62,981 nt of DNA from an uncultured Prevotellaceae bacterium (GTDB taxonomy: Bacteria; Bacteroidota; Bacteroidia; Bacteroidales; Bacteroidaceae): NCBI GenBank assembly GCA_900318775.1, contig ONLY01000020.1, forward strand, positions 1 through 62,981. Reading direction: 5' to 3'. How positions within the stretch are numbered: position 1 is the first letter of the stretch; every line of letters starts with the position of its first letter. A program made the translations under genes and the position numbers. Below, piece by piece: positions 42,008 to 51,465 of the stretch. Below the pieces are notes generated by a model, which was not told the DNA's origin, did no database searches, and saw only the letters and a list, made by a program, of their open reading frames with translations.

Positions 42008-42744
42008 TTCTGAATGATAGTTGCTGGCAAGTCCTTTATATTATAGATAATGTAAGTGGGAACTGATTCATCAACCTTTTCCTCATTCCATCCCAGCCCT
42101 TTCAGCCACATGGTCTGACAACCAATAGCTGTAGCCGGGAGAATGTCTTTTGAGTAACTGTCACCTACGACAATAATGTCCTCTGCGGGAAGTTCTTCTG
42201 GAGTCTTTCCCGTCACTTGGCGGAGGGCCTCTACACCCAACTGGAATATTTGAGGGTCAGGTTTGCGTACTCCGACTACAGCACTCTCCACGATGTGCTG
42301 AAAATATTCCAGCTGGAAGTCCTTGAGGATAGTTTCGATGTTGCCATAGAAGTTGCTGACCAGTACCAACGGGTAGTGCTGTGCCAATTGGGCGATGACG
42401 GGACGGCTGATTTGTAGTATTTGTAGCACATGTTGATAGCAGTAGTGGGCTACTGCATCACTCTGATTCTTTCTTGTAGTTTCATCTACCTTCCAAATAC
42501 CACGTTTCACCAAGTCTTTCGTCTCTAGGTCGCACTTGATGATGAGCAGGTCGAGAAAGTTGTGGTGAGGTTGGATATAGGGATGTTTGGCCAAGGCACG
42601 CTCTGCAACCACGTAACTATGGCGGAAATCTTCTTTGGATATAGGAATGCCGACATGTTCGTAACCCATCCACAACACCTCGCTCCAATGCATGGCGTTT
42701 GTGTCAATCGTGCCTCCGTAGTCGAATATGATGCCTTGAATCAT
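42004..42744 (-). CDS. HAD-superfamily hydrolase
   Basis: 246 residues with a Rossmann-type HAD fold. Motif I is IIFDYGGTIDT: the nucleophile Asp is present, but the second acidic residue typical of phosphatases (DxD) is Gly. Motif II is LVLVSNFYGN (Ser), motif III Lys in VVGVRKPDPQIFQLGVEAL and motif IV IIVVGDSYSKDILPA. Likely a phosphatase or phosphomutase of a small phosphorylated metabolite. Directly follows the CDP-alcohol phosphotransferase and may dephosphorylate its product. Confidence 0.88.
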   Translation of the reverse strand: MIQGIIFDYGGTIDTNAMHWSEVLWMGYEHVGIPISKEDFRHSYVVAERALAKHPYIQPHHNFLDLLIIKCDLETKDLVKRGIWKVDETTRKNQSDAVAHYCYQHVLQILQISRPVIAQLAQHYPLVLVSNFYGNIETILKDFQLEYFQHIVESAVVGVRKPDPQIFQLGVEALRQVTGKTPEELPAEDIIVVGDSYSKDILPATAIGCQTMWLKGLGWNEEKVDESVPTYIIYNIKDLPATIIQK

Positions 42745-42751
42745 GAATCTG

Positions 42752-43732
42752 TTACAATTTACTGTTCAGTTGTTTACAAAAACTTTCATGCGTGCGACGC
42801 ATATAGAGATATAGCCAAGTGAGCAACGTGAGTTCCACCAACATATACAACCAAGGGAAGTCAATGAGGCATGCTATATAGAGCGTGATGGCACGCGTGT
42901 TGAATGTCAGAATGTTGGCCCATTTCATCAAAGGCAGGCTTAACTGGCGGAATTCATCACGGAATGCCTGCGGAATGTTTTCCGTGGCTCCATACTTCTC
43001 TTTGAGTGTCTGCCTGAGACGTTGGAACTGCGGTGTTTGTTTCTCCTGTCCATGAGTATAGTTGATATAGGTGAGCAGAAAGAACTTATATAAAATGTTG
43101 CCCTTCCAAGGTGTCTCTTCGTAGATTCTTTTCTGTTGGACAGATGAATCGAATTCGCTGCCAGCCTTACCCTTCAAGAAGAAGAGGTGAATTTGGCGGT
43201 AATAGTCGGAGAGTCCGCATTGACGTGCATGACAACCGATACCGGAAATCCATGCAAAGGCATAGAACACAAGGGTGGCAATCAGTGTGTTGCGGTTGGT
43301 GTTTTCAATTCCTAACCATTGGAACTCGAGGGTGTGATGGAAGTAGAAACGGATGGTAAGTGCATGATAAATGGCCAAGAACCATACATCGCCAGCCGCG
43401 CCATCGAGGATACGCCCCAATTGTGTCTTCTTTCCGGTTAGACGGGCTAATTGTCCATCAGCGCTGTCGTAGAAGTTTGCCCAAGCCAATAGCAAAACAG
43501 CACCGATGTTGTACATCAACCCTTCTGTTCCTTCTGTGCGGAAACTTCCGTGCACAAAGAAGAAAGCGGATGCGACACCAATAATCATCGAAAGGATGGT
43601 CACCGTGTTGGGATGAATGTCGAAGTAGTTAAAGAAACGTGTCCATTGATAGCCAATGGGACGAGTCCACACAACATCAAGCCACTCTTCGGTATCACCC
43701 GATTTGAAAGTCTTTTCTATCGTATCCTTCAT
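42752..43732 (-). CDS. CDP-alcohol phosphatidyltransferase family protein
   Basis: 326 residues with several membrane helices. The complete family signature is present: D-S-A-D-G-Q-L-A-R, eight residues, G, three residues, D, three residues, D (in NFYDSADGQLARLTG then LGRILDGAAGD). It joins a CDP-activated lipid or alcohol to a second alcohol at the inner membrane. Longer than plain PgsA or PssA, with extra N-terminal and middle soluble parts. Start at MKDTIEKTFKSG because its ATG overlaps the ATP-grasp stop (ATGA). Exact lipid unknown. Confidence 0.88.
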   Translation of the reverse strand: MKDTIEKTFKSGDTEEWLDVVWTRPIGYQWTRFFNYFDIHPNTVTILSMIIGVASAFFFVHGSFRTEGTEGLMYNIGAVLLLAWANFYDSADGQLARLTGKKTQLGRILDGAAGDVWFLAIYHALTIRFYFHHTLEFQWLGIENTNRNTLIATLVFYAFAWISGIGCHARQCGLSDYYRQIHLFFLKGKAGSEFDSSVQQKRIYEETPWKGNILYKFFLLTYINYTHGQEKQTPQFQRLRQTLKEKYGATENIPQAFRDEFRQLSLPLMKWANILTFNTRAITLYIACLIDFPWLYMLVELTLLTWLYLYMRRTHESFCKQLNSKL

Positions 43733-44583
43733 CGTTGCAAAATTCGTTGAGCAATCGCCTCCGCAGCCCTCGCTCGACACGAGGAGAAACTGGGAAAGTC
43801 ATTAAAGTCAATAAACCAAAATTCTCCATCTTCATCAATCACAACATCGCCACCATATACCGGCACTCTCAGTTTCTTGGCCAGCATGTCGGCATAGAGT
43901 TTGATACGGCTGGCATCAAAGGCATAGCCTTTCTCCTTTCCATTCACTTCTTCTTGCCCAAACTTAGAGTGTCCCTCGCTGGCGTACTGCCAATGGAAGA
44001 AGTTTGTGCCCTCTACACCATAGAACTTCACTAAGTCACCACGCTGATGCTCCTGTGCCATCCATAAATGCACATTGCGCTTTTCCATAGCCTTCAGTGC
44101 TTTACTTACATCTTCCTGAGTGCGGCAGAACACCACATCTTCAGGCACCACAGCACTACCATCACAGTTTTTCAGCCAGAGTGGGGGAATGATGTCCTCC
44201 TTGCTTTCTGTAGAGCAAAACATCAAGCGATGCTGCTCACCCACAAGGAATTCTGGTTGGGGGATACCGGCATCCAGCATTCGCGAGGCCACAGAAGCTT
44301 TGTTTGTACAAGTCAAAATGCCGTCAATGCTGTTGAGGAATTTCTGTTGAGTTGCCACATCTGTATCCTTCTCCAAAATAACCAGGGAGTAGATGTCACG
44401 TGCCATTGTAAACACTCGGTCGTAGGGCGTATAGTTAAAACCCACCATCTCGTTTTCACAAATGGTATCCACTTCGTTTCCCAAGGATTTTAGTTCATTG
44501 GCTACCGACGTAAAGATGGCAGCATCGTTACTCGCCATGTTGGGCGAATAGACAGTTCCTCTGCTAATTCCAACTATTTTCAT
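43729..44583 (-). CDS. ATP-grasp enzyme
   Basis: 284 residues. An ATP-grasp fold is suggested by the pre-ATP-grasp region (MKIVGISRGTVYSPN), PLWLKNCDGSAVVPEDVVFC (ATP-binding lysine region), VHLWMAQEHQRGDLVKFYGV and the metal-binding end EFWFIDFNDFPSFSSCR. Such enzymes ligate a carboxylate to an amine or similar nucleophile. Placed between a flippase-like protein and a CDP-alcohol phosphotransferase, it might add an amino-acid-like group to a lipid headgroup or its precursor; that is inference. Confidence 0.8.
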   Translation of the reverse strand: MKIVGISRGTVYSPNMASNDAAIFTSVANELKSLGNEVDTICENEMVGFNYTPYDRVFTMARDIYSLVILEKDTDVATQQKFLNSIDGILTCTNKASVASRMLDAGIPQPEFLVGEQHRLMFCSTESKEDIIPPLWLKNCDGSAVVPEDVVFCRTQEDVSKALKAMEKRNVHLWMAQEHQRGDLVKFYGVEGTNFFHWQYASEGHSKFGQEEVNGKEKGYAFDASRIKLYADMLAKKLRVPVYGGDVVIDEDGEFWFIDFNDFPSFSSCRARAAEAIAQRILQR

Positions 44584-44611
44584 GATTGATTCCCTGTGTT
44601 TAATTCCTTAC

Positions 44612-45649
44612 TCAGCATTCTTTACAGTCCGCTTTTTTGTTTCCATTTCCCACCTTCATCAGTAACAGGCCTATAGCTGTCCAAACGAGTTCACGCACCC
44701 TACAAATGATGCTGACAAAGAGACCTATTTCTGCCGTCATGCCCATTTGAGCCACAGACATGGCAAAACCACCTTCGCGACCTCCCAACTGAAGGGGAAG
44801 GAAGAATAGCAAATTGGCAAAGAGGCTGGTGAAAGAGAGAATGAGGAAGGCATACACGAATGTAAGGTTCCCGCCAGTGTCTGCATCGAAAAGAATCAGC
44901 ATAAAGTAGATTTCAAGGCTCTGAAGAAAACGCCCCACGTACTCAAGAAAAAAACTTCCGTAGAAACTGCGGCGGTTCTGTGACTGGAGTTCTGAAATTT
45001 GTTGATCGATCTTCTGCAAGTCCTCTTGGTGGTTCTCTGAAAATGTATGGGCCCAATTCTTCAACCCCGGGATGTGTCCGATGAAATGAATCAGTTTGAC
45101 AACCATCCCGTTTCTATACCCACGAATGAAGAGGTAGATACCTGCCGCACAGAAACAGAGCATGAACAGCAATACACTCACCATGCCTATGCCGATAGGT
45201 AGAATTCCGAATAGAGCAAGTGCTACATATACCACAATGCTGGAAACCCAAAACCAAAAGTGGGAGAAGATATGCATCATCGCAAAGAGGAGCACGCTGG
45301 AGGTGGCTCGTTGGGTACCAATGTAGGGCTTCAGTTCCAGAATTTTATAAGGTTCTCCCCCCATCAGTCCTGCTGGTGTAGCATAATTGAGAGCGAAGCC
45401 TGTGATGGTAAGTTTCAATATCTTCCAAAATGGAACGGGACAGTCGCCAGAACCAAGGATAATGGTGCGCCACGTGAAAGCATTCATGATATATAGCACC
45501 ACCCAGAGCCCCAAAATGGCAAAGAGCCAATACCCCGCATGACAAATATCTCGCCACAGTTGGTCAAATGACACCTTAAATGTGAACAGCATCACGACAA
45601 CTGCGATGAGTCCGAAGGCAAAGAAGATATTGCGAGTGGTATTCTTCAT
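44612..45649 (-). CDS. Flippase-like protein (LPG synthase transmembrane region family)
   Basis: 345 residues with about eight membrane segments, matching the UPF0104/MprF-like transmembrane family: TWRTIILGSGDCPVPFWKIL, then GFALNYATPAGLMGGEPYKI (the conserved N-x-x-x-P-x-x-x-G-G-E motif) and PLQLGGREGGFAMSVAQMG. In MprF this region translocates modified lipids. Here it probably moves a lipid made by the downstream genes. It lies 36 bases from pdxA. Confidence 0.85.
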   Translation of the reverse strand: MKNTTRNIFFAFGLIAVVVMLFTFKVSFDQLWRDICHAGYWLFAILGLWVVLYIMNAFTWRTIILGSGDCPVPFWKILKLTITGFALNYATPAGLMGGEPYKILELKPYIGTQRATSSVLLFAMMHIFSHFWFWVSSIVVYVALALFGILPIGIGMVSVLLFMLCFCAAGIYLFIRGYRNGMVVKLIHFIGHIPGLKNWAHTFSENHQEDLQKIDQQISELQSQNRRSFYGSFFLEYVGRFLQSLEIYFMLILFDADTGGNLTFVYAFLILSFTSLFANLLFFLPLQLGGREGGFAMSVAQMGMTAEIGLFVSIICRVRELVWTAIGLLLMKVGNGNKKADCKEC

Positions 45650-45685
45650 CTGCTTGAATGAGAAAAATGACCCTATGCAGGCTAA

Positions 45686-46771
45686 TTAATTTTCCTCTTC
45701 TGTCACTTGGTCGAGCTTCAGTTTGTCGGAGTCGTCACGTTTTTCAAAGTACTGGCGTTTCAGCGGGTTGCTGCGCTCCTGATCGAAACGGGTTCTGTTT
45801 TGGGCCATGTCCACAGCCATATAGATGGCTTGGCGGAAGGCTTGCTCATCCACTTGATTCTTGCCAGCCATCTCATAGCCGACTCCTACAGCAGGAGCGG
45901 TGCGCAGCACGGAGAGGCCTGCTGTGTAGTTGACACCTTCATCCAAAGACCATGCCTTGAAGGCGGATACACCTTGGTCATAATACATGGCTAAGATGGC
46001 ATCGAAATGGTTATGGTTACCTGAACCAAAGAAATCTTCTGCAGAATAGGGACCTACACAGCGCACACCACGCTTGAAGAGCTCATCTATTACTGGCGCA
46101 ATCACTTCTTGCTCTTCTTTGCCTTCCGCACGCGGGTTGAGCGCTAAAACAGCGATGCGTGGATTGTCTATGAAGAAGTCGCGCTTGAGCGTATTATGCA
46201 GAATGACCAGCTTCTCTGCGATAGTCTCCTTGTTGATATGGGCTGGAATTTCGCTGACAGGCATCTTGTCGGTCGCCAAGGCAATGCGCAGATTGTTGCT
46301 GACAAATATCTTTAAAGCTTTCCTTTCCTCTTCCAGCTGCTGCTCAATGTATGAGGTCTGCCCCTTGAACGCTTCGCCATTTTCCAGACGAATGGTGTTG
46401 TTGTTGAGTGGAGCTGTCACCAAAGCATCAATTGTGCCTGCTTTCAAATCGGCAAGAGCGCAGTCCAAAGAGATGCGTGCAGCAGTTCCAGCATCTTCTG
46501 TCGCCTGTCCCAAGTCAATCTTCAGTTCTTCTTCGCCAAAGCAATTCACCATGTTGACATGGCCATGCTTAGCCTGTTCTGCAGAATCAACCACTTGGAA
46601 ACTTGTCTGGCATTCCAGTGCTTTGCGGTGATAGGTTGCTGTTTTGGGCGAGCCGTAGATAACAGGGGTGCAGACAGATGCCATTTCCTCTGCCTCAAAC
46701 GTTTTCAATATCAATTCATAGCCAACACCATTGATGTCGCCATGTGTAATGCCTATTTTAATCTTTTCCAT
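45686..46771 (-). CDS. pdxA: 4-hydroxythreonine-4-phosphate dehydrogenase
   Basis: 361 residues. NAD-dependent step of pyridoxal phosphate synthesis by the DXP-dependent route. Motifs: IGITHGDINGVGYELILKTF, LVTAPLNNNTIRLENGEAFK, ALNPRAEGKEEQEVIAPVID, MYYDQGVSAFKAWSLDEGVN and RTAPAVGVGYEMAGKNQVDE, which include the metal-binding His/Asp set, although the family's usual TPH (His) context around HINKETIAEKL differs. Start MEKIKIGITHGD preferred over an ATG nine codons upstream. Overlaps the DUF4837 gene by 14 bases. Confidence 0.93.
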   Translation of the reverse strand: MEKIKIGITHGDINGVGYELILKTFEAEEMASVCTPVIYGSPKTATYHRKALECQTSFQVVDSAEQAKHGHVNMVNCFGEEELKIDLGQATEDAGTAARISLDCALADLKAGTIDALVTAPLNNNTIRLENGEAFKGQTSYIEQQLEEERKALKIFVSNNLRIALATDKMPVSEIPAHINKETIAEKLVILHNTLKRDFFIDNPRIAVLALNPRAEGKEEQEVIAPVIDELFKRGVRCVGPYSAEDFFGSGNHNHFDAILAMYYDQGVSAFKAWSLDEGVNYTAGLSVLRTAPAVGVGYEMAGKNQVDEQAFRQAIYMAVDMAQNRTRFDQERSNPLKRQYFEKRDDSDKLKLDQVTEEEN

Positions 46772-47804
46772 GTTCTTTCTTTGTATTATCGTCTTCACTT
46801 GGAGTTTCTAAGGTATATAATGCTGCTTCGAGTCGTCGAAGCATAGTGCGCTTCATCTTTTCGGGCGCATAGACAAACCCTTCCACAACGATGACACGTC
46901 CATTTTTTGCGTCGATGCGTGAATGACTTACGAAGGGACCGCCCATAGCATCGTTGCGCATTTCCCACAATCCACGCGCTTCCATCGCATACATACCGTT
47001 CACACTGATGTTTTTAGTCCACACAAACTCGGGGTTTGTCTGCATCCACATGCCGGGGTGCCCGCCAGGAATGTTGCGCTTCATCACGGTGTCGCGCAAA
47101 GCAATATAAGGCTTCTTGGTGAACATCTTTTCGCTCACATAAGGCAGGGAGTAGATGCAAATATTCTGTATGGACGAAAGGCCGTCGTCGCTGGCCCAGA
47201 TGAAGTTTTCGCCCACTTTCATTTTCTTGATGTCAACTGGAATATAGAACTCGCAATCAAACATCTCTTTCACTTTCTTGGCAAACTTCACGTTGTGCTC
47301 AAAATAGAGGTCATTCGCCTCGCGGTTGATTTCTGTGCTTGTAATCAGGCTCTCAATGCCCTTGGCATGCTCCGTGATATATATTGATGCTTCCACTTGG
47401 CTGGGAGCATTGAGGGTCATGATGAGCTGAGGGGTGGAATGTACATCCTTCTCCACCGTCAGCTTGGCCTTGGTGTATTCATTGCCAATGTGGATGTGAA
47501 ATATATTTCGGAACAAGTTTGTAATCTTGTCGAAGTGCTTTTCTGTAATGTGGCTCTTGTGAAACTGTGGCTCGTCCTGTGGAAGACCTCTCAGAGGTTT
47601 ATCTAAAATGTTTTGGATGGATTTGCCTGCATAGCCTGTCCACACGCTGTCGTCTGCCACTACCATCACTTCGTAGGGGTTACCCGATGAGGCTGGTGTC
47701 AGCAAGCTCGCACTTCTGCGGCGACGTCCCGTATTCGTTGGTTCGTCGCAAGCGGAGAATGCCAATGCTGTCAGTAAAAGTATTGCGATAAGTTTCAGTT
47801 TCAT
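46758..47804 (-). CDS. DUF4837 family lipoprotein
   Basis: 348 residues. Lipobox LAFSAC at residues 14-19 predicts a lipid-anchored periplasmic protein. NPYEVMVVADDSVWTGYAGK, then PQDEPQFHKSHITEKHF are typical of DUF4837, a Bacteroidetes-specific family without known function that is usually found beside pdxA or rlmN, as here. Four-base overlap with rlmN. Confidence 0.92.
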   Translation of the reverse strand: MKLKLIAILLLTALAFSACDEPTNTGRRRRSASLLTPASSGNPYEVMVVADDSVWTGYAGKSIQNILDKPLRGLPQDEPQFHKSHITEKHFDKITNLFRNIFHIHIGNEYTKAKLTVEKDVHSTPQLIMTLNAPSQVEASIYITEHAKGIESLITSTEINREANDLYFEHNVKFAKKVKEMFDCEFYIPVDIKKMKVGENFIWASDDGLSSIQNICIYSLPYVSEKMFTKKPYIALRDTVMKRNIPGGHPGMWMQTNPEFVWTKNISVNGMYAMEARGLWEMRNDAMGGPFVSHSRIDAKNGRVIVVEGFVYAPEKMKRTMLRRLEAALYTLETPSEDDNTKKEHGKD

Positions 47805-48853
47805 TTCGTTTGATTTTCAAGTTGTTTCTTTGTAGTTAGCAATCCGCATGCTGCCCAGATATCTTGTCCTCTTGATGCGCGGATGGTGGCGGTGATGCCA
47901 TGATTGTTCAGATAGTCGCGGAAATGTTCCATGGTGGCCATGTCCACCTCCTTCAGAGGTACATCTGGCACCCGGTGCCAACGTATCAGATTCACGCGGC
48001 AGTCTAAACCTTGCAAGAGCTTCAGCAGTTCCTTGGCGTGAAGCGTCGAGTCGTTGGTGCCGCCAAACATGGTGTATTCAAAGGTGATGCGTCGCTGATG
48101 GCTCCAATCGTATTCCTTCAGCAAGGCAATGATGTCGCTGATGGGGAACTGCTTTTCTGCAGGCATCAGTTGCAAGCGCTGCTCATGAATGGGCGAGTGG
48201 AGTGAAACAGCCACATGGCACTCGCTCTCGTCCAGCAGGCGCCGCATCGTTGTTTTCAGTCCTACTGTTGAGATGGTGATGCGTCGAGGGCTCCAAGCCC
48301 AGCCGTAGTCAGCGGTTAGAATCTGTGTTGATTTCAGTACATTGTCGAGATTGTCGAGCGGTTCTCCTTGACCCATATAGACAATGTTGCTCAGCGGTGT
48401 CTTGCCTTCAGCGGCTACAAGCTGGTCAACGGTGTAGATTTGGTTGAGGATATCCCTGACAGTCAAGTTGCCTTGCCAGCCCTGCTTGCCTGTCTGACAG
48501 AAAAGGCAATTCATTTTACAACCCACCTGACAGCTCACACATAAGGTGGCTCGGTCTCCATCGGGAATATAGACAGTCTCCACAAACTTGCCGCTCTCAG
48601 TGGGGAAAAGGTACTTCATCGTACCATCCTTGCTGCGAGTGGTTTCTATGGGTTCAGCACACCCCACACAAAACAACGAATCCAACTTCTCGCGGTTTGC
48701 CTTAGAGAGGTTGGTCATTTCATCGATGGCACGCACATGCTTGCCGTATATCCATTGCGCCATTTGTTTGGCGGTGAATTTAGGCATAGAGAGTTGCAGG
48801 CACACGTCCTGCAACTCTTCCAGTGTCATACCTAATAGTGGGGTCTTGTTCAT
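47801..48853 (-). CDS. rlmN: 23S rRNA (adenine(2503)-C(2))-methyltransferase
   Basis: 350 residues. Radical SAM enzyme methylating A2503 of 23S rRNA (and tRNA A37 in some bacteria). Cluster motif Cys112-x3-Cys116-x2-Cys119 (GCKMNCLFC); GQGEPLDNLDNVLKS, RRITISTVGL and the C-terminal catalytic Cys in DIWAACGLL (about residue 341). It is the first gene of a tightly packed eight-gene unit; glyA lies 76 bases upstream on the same strand. Confidence 0.96.
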   Translation of the reverse strand: MNKTPLLGMTLEELQDVCLQLSMPKFTAKQMAQWIYGKHVRAIDEMTNLSKANREKLDSLFCVGCAEPIETTRSKDGTMKYLFPTESGKFVETVYIPDGDRATLCVSCQVGCKMNCLFCQTGKQGWQGNLTVRDILNQIYTVDQLVAAEGKTPLSNIVYMGQGEPLDNLDNVLKSTQILTADYGWAWSPRRITISTVGLKTTMRRLLDESECHVAVSLHSPIHEQRLQLMPAEKQFPISDIIALLKEYDWSHQRRITFEYTMFGGTNDSTLHAKELLKLLQGLDCRVNLIRWHRVPDVPLKEVDMATMEHFRDYLNNHGITATIRASRGQDIWAACGLLTTKKQLENQTK

Positions 48854-48879
48854 TTACAATTTGACAATTAACAATTATG

Positions 48880-48903
48880 CCATCCGGTTTGTTGGCCGGA
48901 TGG
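48880..48903 (-). terminator. Hairpin between glyA and rlmN
   Basis: CCATCCGG and CCGGATGG arms with an 8-base loop, without a T-run on the minus strand. A weak terminator or processing hairpin. Confidence 0.4.
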
Positions 48904-48929
48904 AGAAAGTCGCTAAGCGCGTGGGCTTA

Positions 48930-50210
48930 TTACCATGCGAACAATGGGTAGTTCTTCATGGTCTCGTTCACCTCACCGCGAACTTTGGCGATAACTGCCT
49001 CGTTTTCTGGGTCGTTGAGCACTTCCTCAATCCATGCTGCAATCTTCACCATGAGGTCTTCCTTCGCGCCGCGAGTGGTGATGGCTGGTGTGCCAAGACG
49101 GAAACCAGAAGTCTGGAATGCAGAACGAGTGTCGAATGGCACCATGTTCTTGTTGATGGTGATGTCAGCAGCTACAAGGGCATTCTCTGCCACCTTACCA
49201 GTCAGGTCTGGGTACTTCGTACGGAGGTCAACCAGCATAGAGTGGTTGTCTGTACCACCGCTCACGATCGCGAAACCGCGCTTCGTCAGTTCGTCAGCCA
49301 ATACAGCTGCGTTCTTCTTCACCTGCTTAGCATACTCCTTGAACTCAGGCTTCAGTGCCTCGCCGAATGCTACAGCCTTGGCTGCAATCACGTGCTCCAG
49401 AGGACCACCTTGCTGTCCTGGGAATACGGCAGAGTTGAGAAGTTGAGACATCTTCTTCACTACGCCCTTTGGAGTTGTGTAGCCCCATGGGTTGTCGAAG
49501 TCCTTGCCCAGCAGAATGAGACCGCCACGAGGACCACGGAGCGTCTTGTGTGTGGTAGTTGTCACGATGTGAGCATACTTTACAGGATTCTCGAGCAGGC
49601 CTGCTGCAATCAGACCTGCAGGGTGAGCCATGTCAATCATCAGAAGGGCGCCCACCTCGTCTGCAATCTTGCGCATACGAGCATAGTCCCATTCGCGGCT
49701 GTAAGCTGAACCGCCACCGATGATGAGTTTGGGCTTGTGTTCCTTGGCAAGAGCTTCCATCTCATCGTAATCCACACGGCCTGTCTCCTTGTTGAGGTTG
49801 TAGCCTACAGGCTTGTAGAGGATACCAGATGTGTTGACGAGAGAACCGTGAGAGAGGTGACCACCGTGGTCGAGGTTCAGCCCCATGAACACATCACCTG
49901 GCTTCAGCACAGCCAGCAGTACAGCAGCATTAGCCTGTGCGCCAGAGTGGGGCTGTACGTTGGCATACTCAGCACCGAAAAGCTGGCATGCACGGTCAAT
50001 AGCCAACTGCTCAATTTCGTCCACCACTTGGCAGCCGCCATAGTAGCGGTGGCCAGGATAACCCTCGGCGTACTTGTTTGTGCAGTAGCTACCCATAGCT
50101 TCCATGACCTGGTCGCTTACGAAGTTCTCCGATGCAATCAATTCGATGCCTTTCAGCTGACGCTGATGCTCTTTCTCGATGAGAGAGAAGATAACGTTGT
50201 CTCTTTCCAT
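48930..50210 (-). CDS. glyA: Serine hydroxymethyltransferase
   Basis: 426 residues. PLP enzyme interconverting serine and glycine with tetrahydrofolate. Markers: [35 protein letters not shown], and the PLP Lys in [34 protein letters not shown] follows. Full length, with a well-formed promoter. Confidence 0.97.
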   Translation of the reverse strand: MERDNVIFSLIEKEHQRQLKGIELIASENFVSDQVMEAMGSYCTNKYAEGYPGHRYYGGCQVVDEIEQLAIDRACQLFGAEYANVQPHSGAQANAAVLLAVLKPGDVFMGLNLDHGGHLSHGSLVNTSGILYKPVGYNLNKETGRVDYDEMEALAKEHKPKLIIGGGSAYSREWDYARMRKIADEVGALLMIDMAHPAGLIAAGLLENPVKYAHIVTTTTHKTLRGPRGGLILLGKDFDNPWGYTTPKGVVKKMSQLLNSAVFPGQQGGPLEHVIAAKAVAFGEALKPEFKEYAKQVKKNAAVLADELTKRGFAIVSGGTDNHSMLVDLRTKYPDLTGKVAENALVAADITINKNMVPFDTRSAFQTSGFRLGTPAITTRGAKEDLMVKIAAWIEEVLNDPENEAVIAKVRGEVNETMKNYPLFAW

Positions 50211-50269
50211 TTTATGCTTTTATTGTGTTTATTGTTTTGTTTCTGTTTGGATTTTCCCTAAAAATCATG

Positions 50270-50301
50270 CAAAAGTATGAATAATTCTTGTAATAGGCAA
50301 A
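50270..50301 (-). promoter_or_regulatory. glyA promoter
   Basis: On the minus strand TTTG (50298-50301), 20 bases, TACTTTTG (50270-50277), about 60 bases before the ATG. Confidence 0.75.
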
Positions 50302-50408
50302 CGATTTGTAAATATTCAAACAAATCCATCGTGGATTAGTAGATTGGATGTGTTTTTTGAAGAACAGATTGAAAAAGTCGGTAGATAGGAAGTCTTTGAT
50401 TAATTTCT

Positions 50409-50516
50409 ATGAAGACCCGCAATCTGTTAGTGTTCATCAATGGCATCAATGACAATGAGCGACGTGTCCGAGAGAATGCTGAATACCTTCAAGCCCTGCT
50501 CAAGATATACGCATAA
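50409..50516 (+). CDS. 35-residue ORF, possible gene remnant
   Basis: MKTRNLLVFINGINDNERRV, then RENAEYLQALLKIYA. It reads like part of a real protein (a strand then a charged helix), but no family is recognised and no promoter precedes it. Likely the edge of a deleted gene. The rest of the 480-bp gap holds only the glyA promoter and the -7 box of the next unit. Confidence 0.3.
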   Translation: MKTRNLLVFINGINDNERRVRENAEYLQALLKIYA

Positions 50517-50647
50517 AGTAATGGCAGCGCATATTTTATTTATAAATGGTAAGGTGTTAAAGGAGCCTTGAACATTGTATGTTGCTAAGATGAGGCTTAA
50601 ATGCAGCTTTTTTTATCAAAATCTTTTTTCGTTCTGAATATAAGTTG

Positions 50648-50655
50648 TACTTTTG
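50648..50655 (+). promoter_or_regulatory. -7 element of the DUF3791-DUF3990 unit
   Basis: TACTTTTG, 34 bases before the ATG. Confidence 0.5.
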
Positions 50656-50689
50656 CAATAGAGATAAAGAAACATCATAAAAAAAATCC

Positions 50690-50983
50690 ATGAATATGAT
50701 ATTCCGCCCATCAAAGGAAACTTATATTTGGGATGAAGGCTATGCCTATCCCACTGAGCAGGAACGCATGATGACGTTTGTCAGTTCCTGTATCGAATCC
50801 GTTGCATTGGCTCTGAAGGAATCTCCTTCTGCCATATTCCAACGCATGAATAAGGTGGGGTTGATTCATGATTATTTGATGGCTTGTTATGACACGCTAC
50901 ACACAGAGAGCCGCGAGAATGTAACTGCCGATGTGATAGAGACATTAAAGTATTGGGAAGAGAAGAAAGGAGGGGTACGATGA
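50690..50983 (+). CDS. DUF3791 family protein, putative antitoxin
   Basis: 97 residues. The core FVSSCIESVALALKESPSAI, then FQRMNKVGLIHDYLMACYDT and a late HTES motif are typical of DUF3791. These small proteins usually sit directly before a DUF3990 gene, as here with an ATGA overlap. By the usual toxin-antitoxin order and the ADP-ribosyltransferase-like fold of DUF3990, this should be the antitoxin. An in-frame ATG two codons in (50696) is also possible. Confidence 0.8.
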   Translation: MNMIFRPSKETYIWDEGYAYPTEQERMMTFVSSCIESVALALKESPSAIFQRMNKVGLIHDYLMACYDTLHTESRENVTADVIETLKYWEEKKGGVR

Positions 50984-51462
50984 AAGTATATCATGGTTCT
51001 ATTGTTGAGGTGGTTCATCCCTTGGTGTCATTAGGACGACAAAACCTTGATTTTGGTGAAGGTTTTTATGTTACTGATATGAAAGAGCAAGCTGTGCGAT
51101 GGGCGGAACGGATGGGGAGAAGGAAATTGACTGCACCTGTTGTGAGTGTTTATGATTTTGATTTGGAAGAGGCAAAGAAGATATGTCAATATTTGAAGTT
51201 TGAAGCATACGATAAGACATGGCTTGATTTTATTGTGGGCAATCGTAAAGGCCGTAATTTGTGGAAATCGTATGACGTGGTGGAAGGTGGCGTCGCTAAT
51301 GATAATGTGATTGATACGGTCGAAGACTATATGAATGGTAGAATGTCGGCAGAAGCGGCATTGATGGAATTGTCAAAGCATCAACCCAACAATCAAATTT
51401 GTATTCTGAATCAATCTATTGTTGATGCTTGCCTTCAATTTGTTGAATCCCAAACTGTTTAG
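50980..51462 (+). CDS. DUF3990 family protein, putative ADP-ribosyltransferase toxin
   Basis: 160 residues. MKVYHGSIVEVVHPLVSLGR, then LDFGEGFYVTDMKEQAVRWA match the ART-like opening (Y-H-G-S, then G-F-Y-x-T with a Q-A-x-x-W-A helix), and ISxxNQIC-type residues near the end (QPNNQICILNQ) follow the DUF3990 pattern. It likely modifies a cellular target with ADP-ribose from NAD; the target is unknown. Start at MKVYHGS because of the four-base overlap with the upstream gene. Confidence 0.82.
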   Translation: MKVYHGSIVEVVHPLVSLGRQNLDFGEGFYVTDMKEQAVRWAERMGRRKLTAPVVSVYDFDLEEAKKICQYLKFEAYDKTWLDFIVGNRKGRNLWKSYDVVEGGVANDNVIDTVEDYMNGRMSAEAALMELSKHQPNNQICILNQSIVDACLQFVESQTV

Positions 51463-51465
51463 ATT

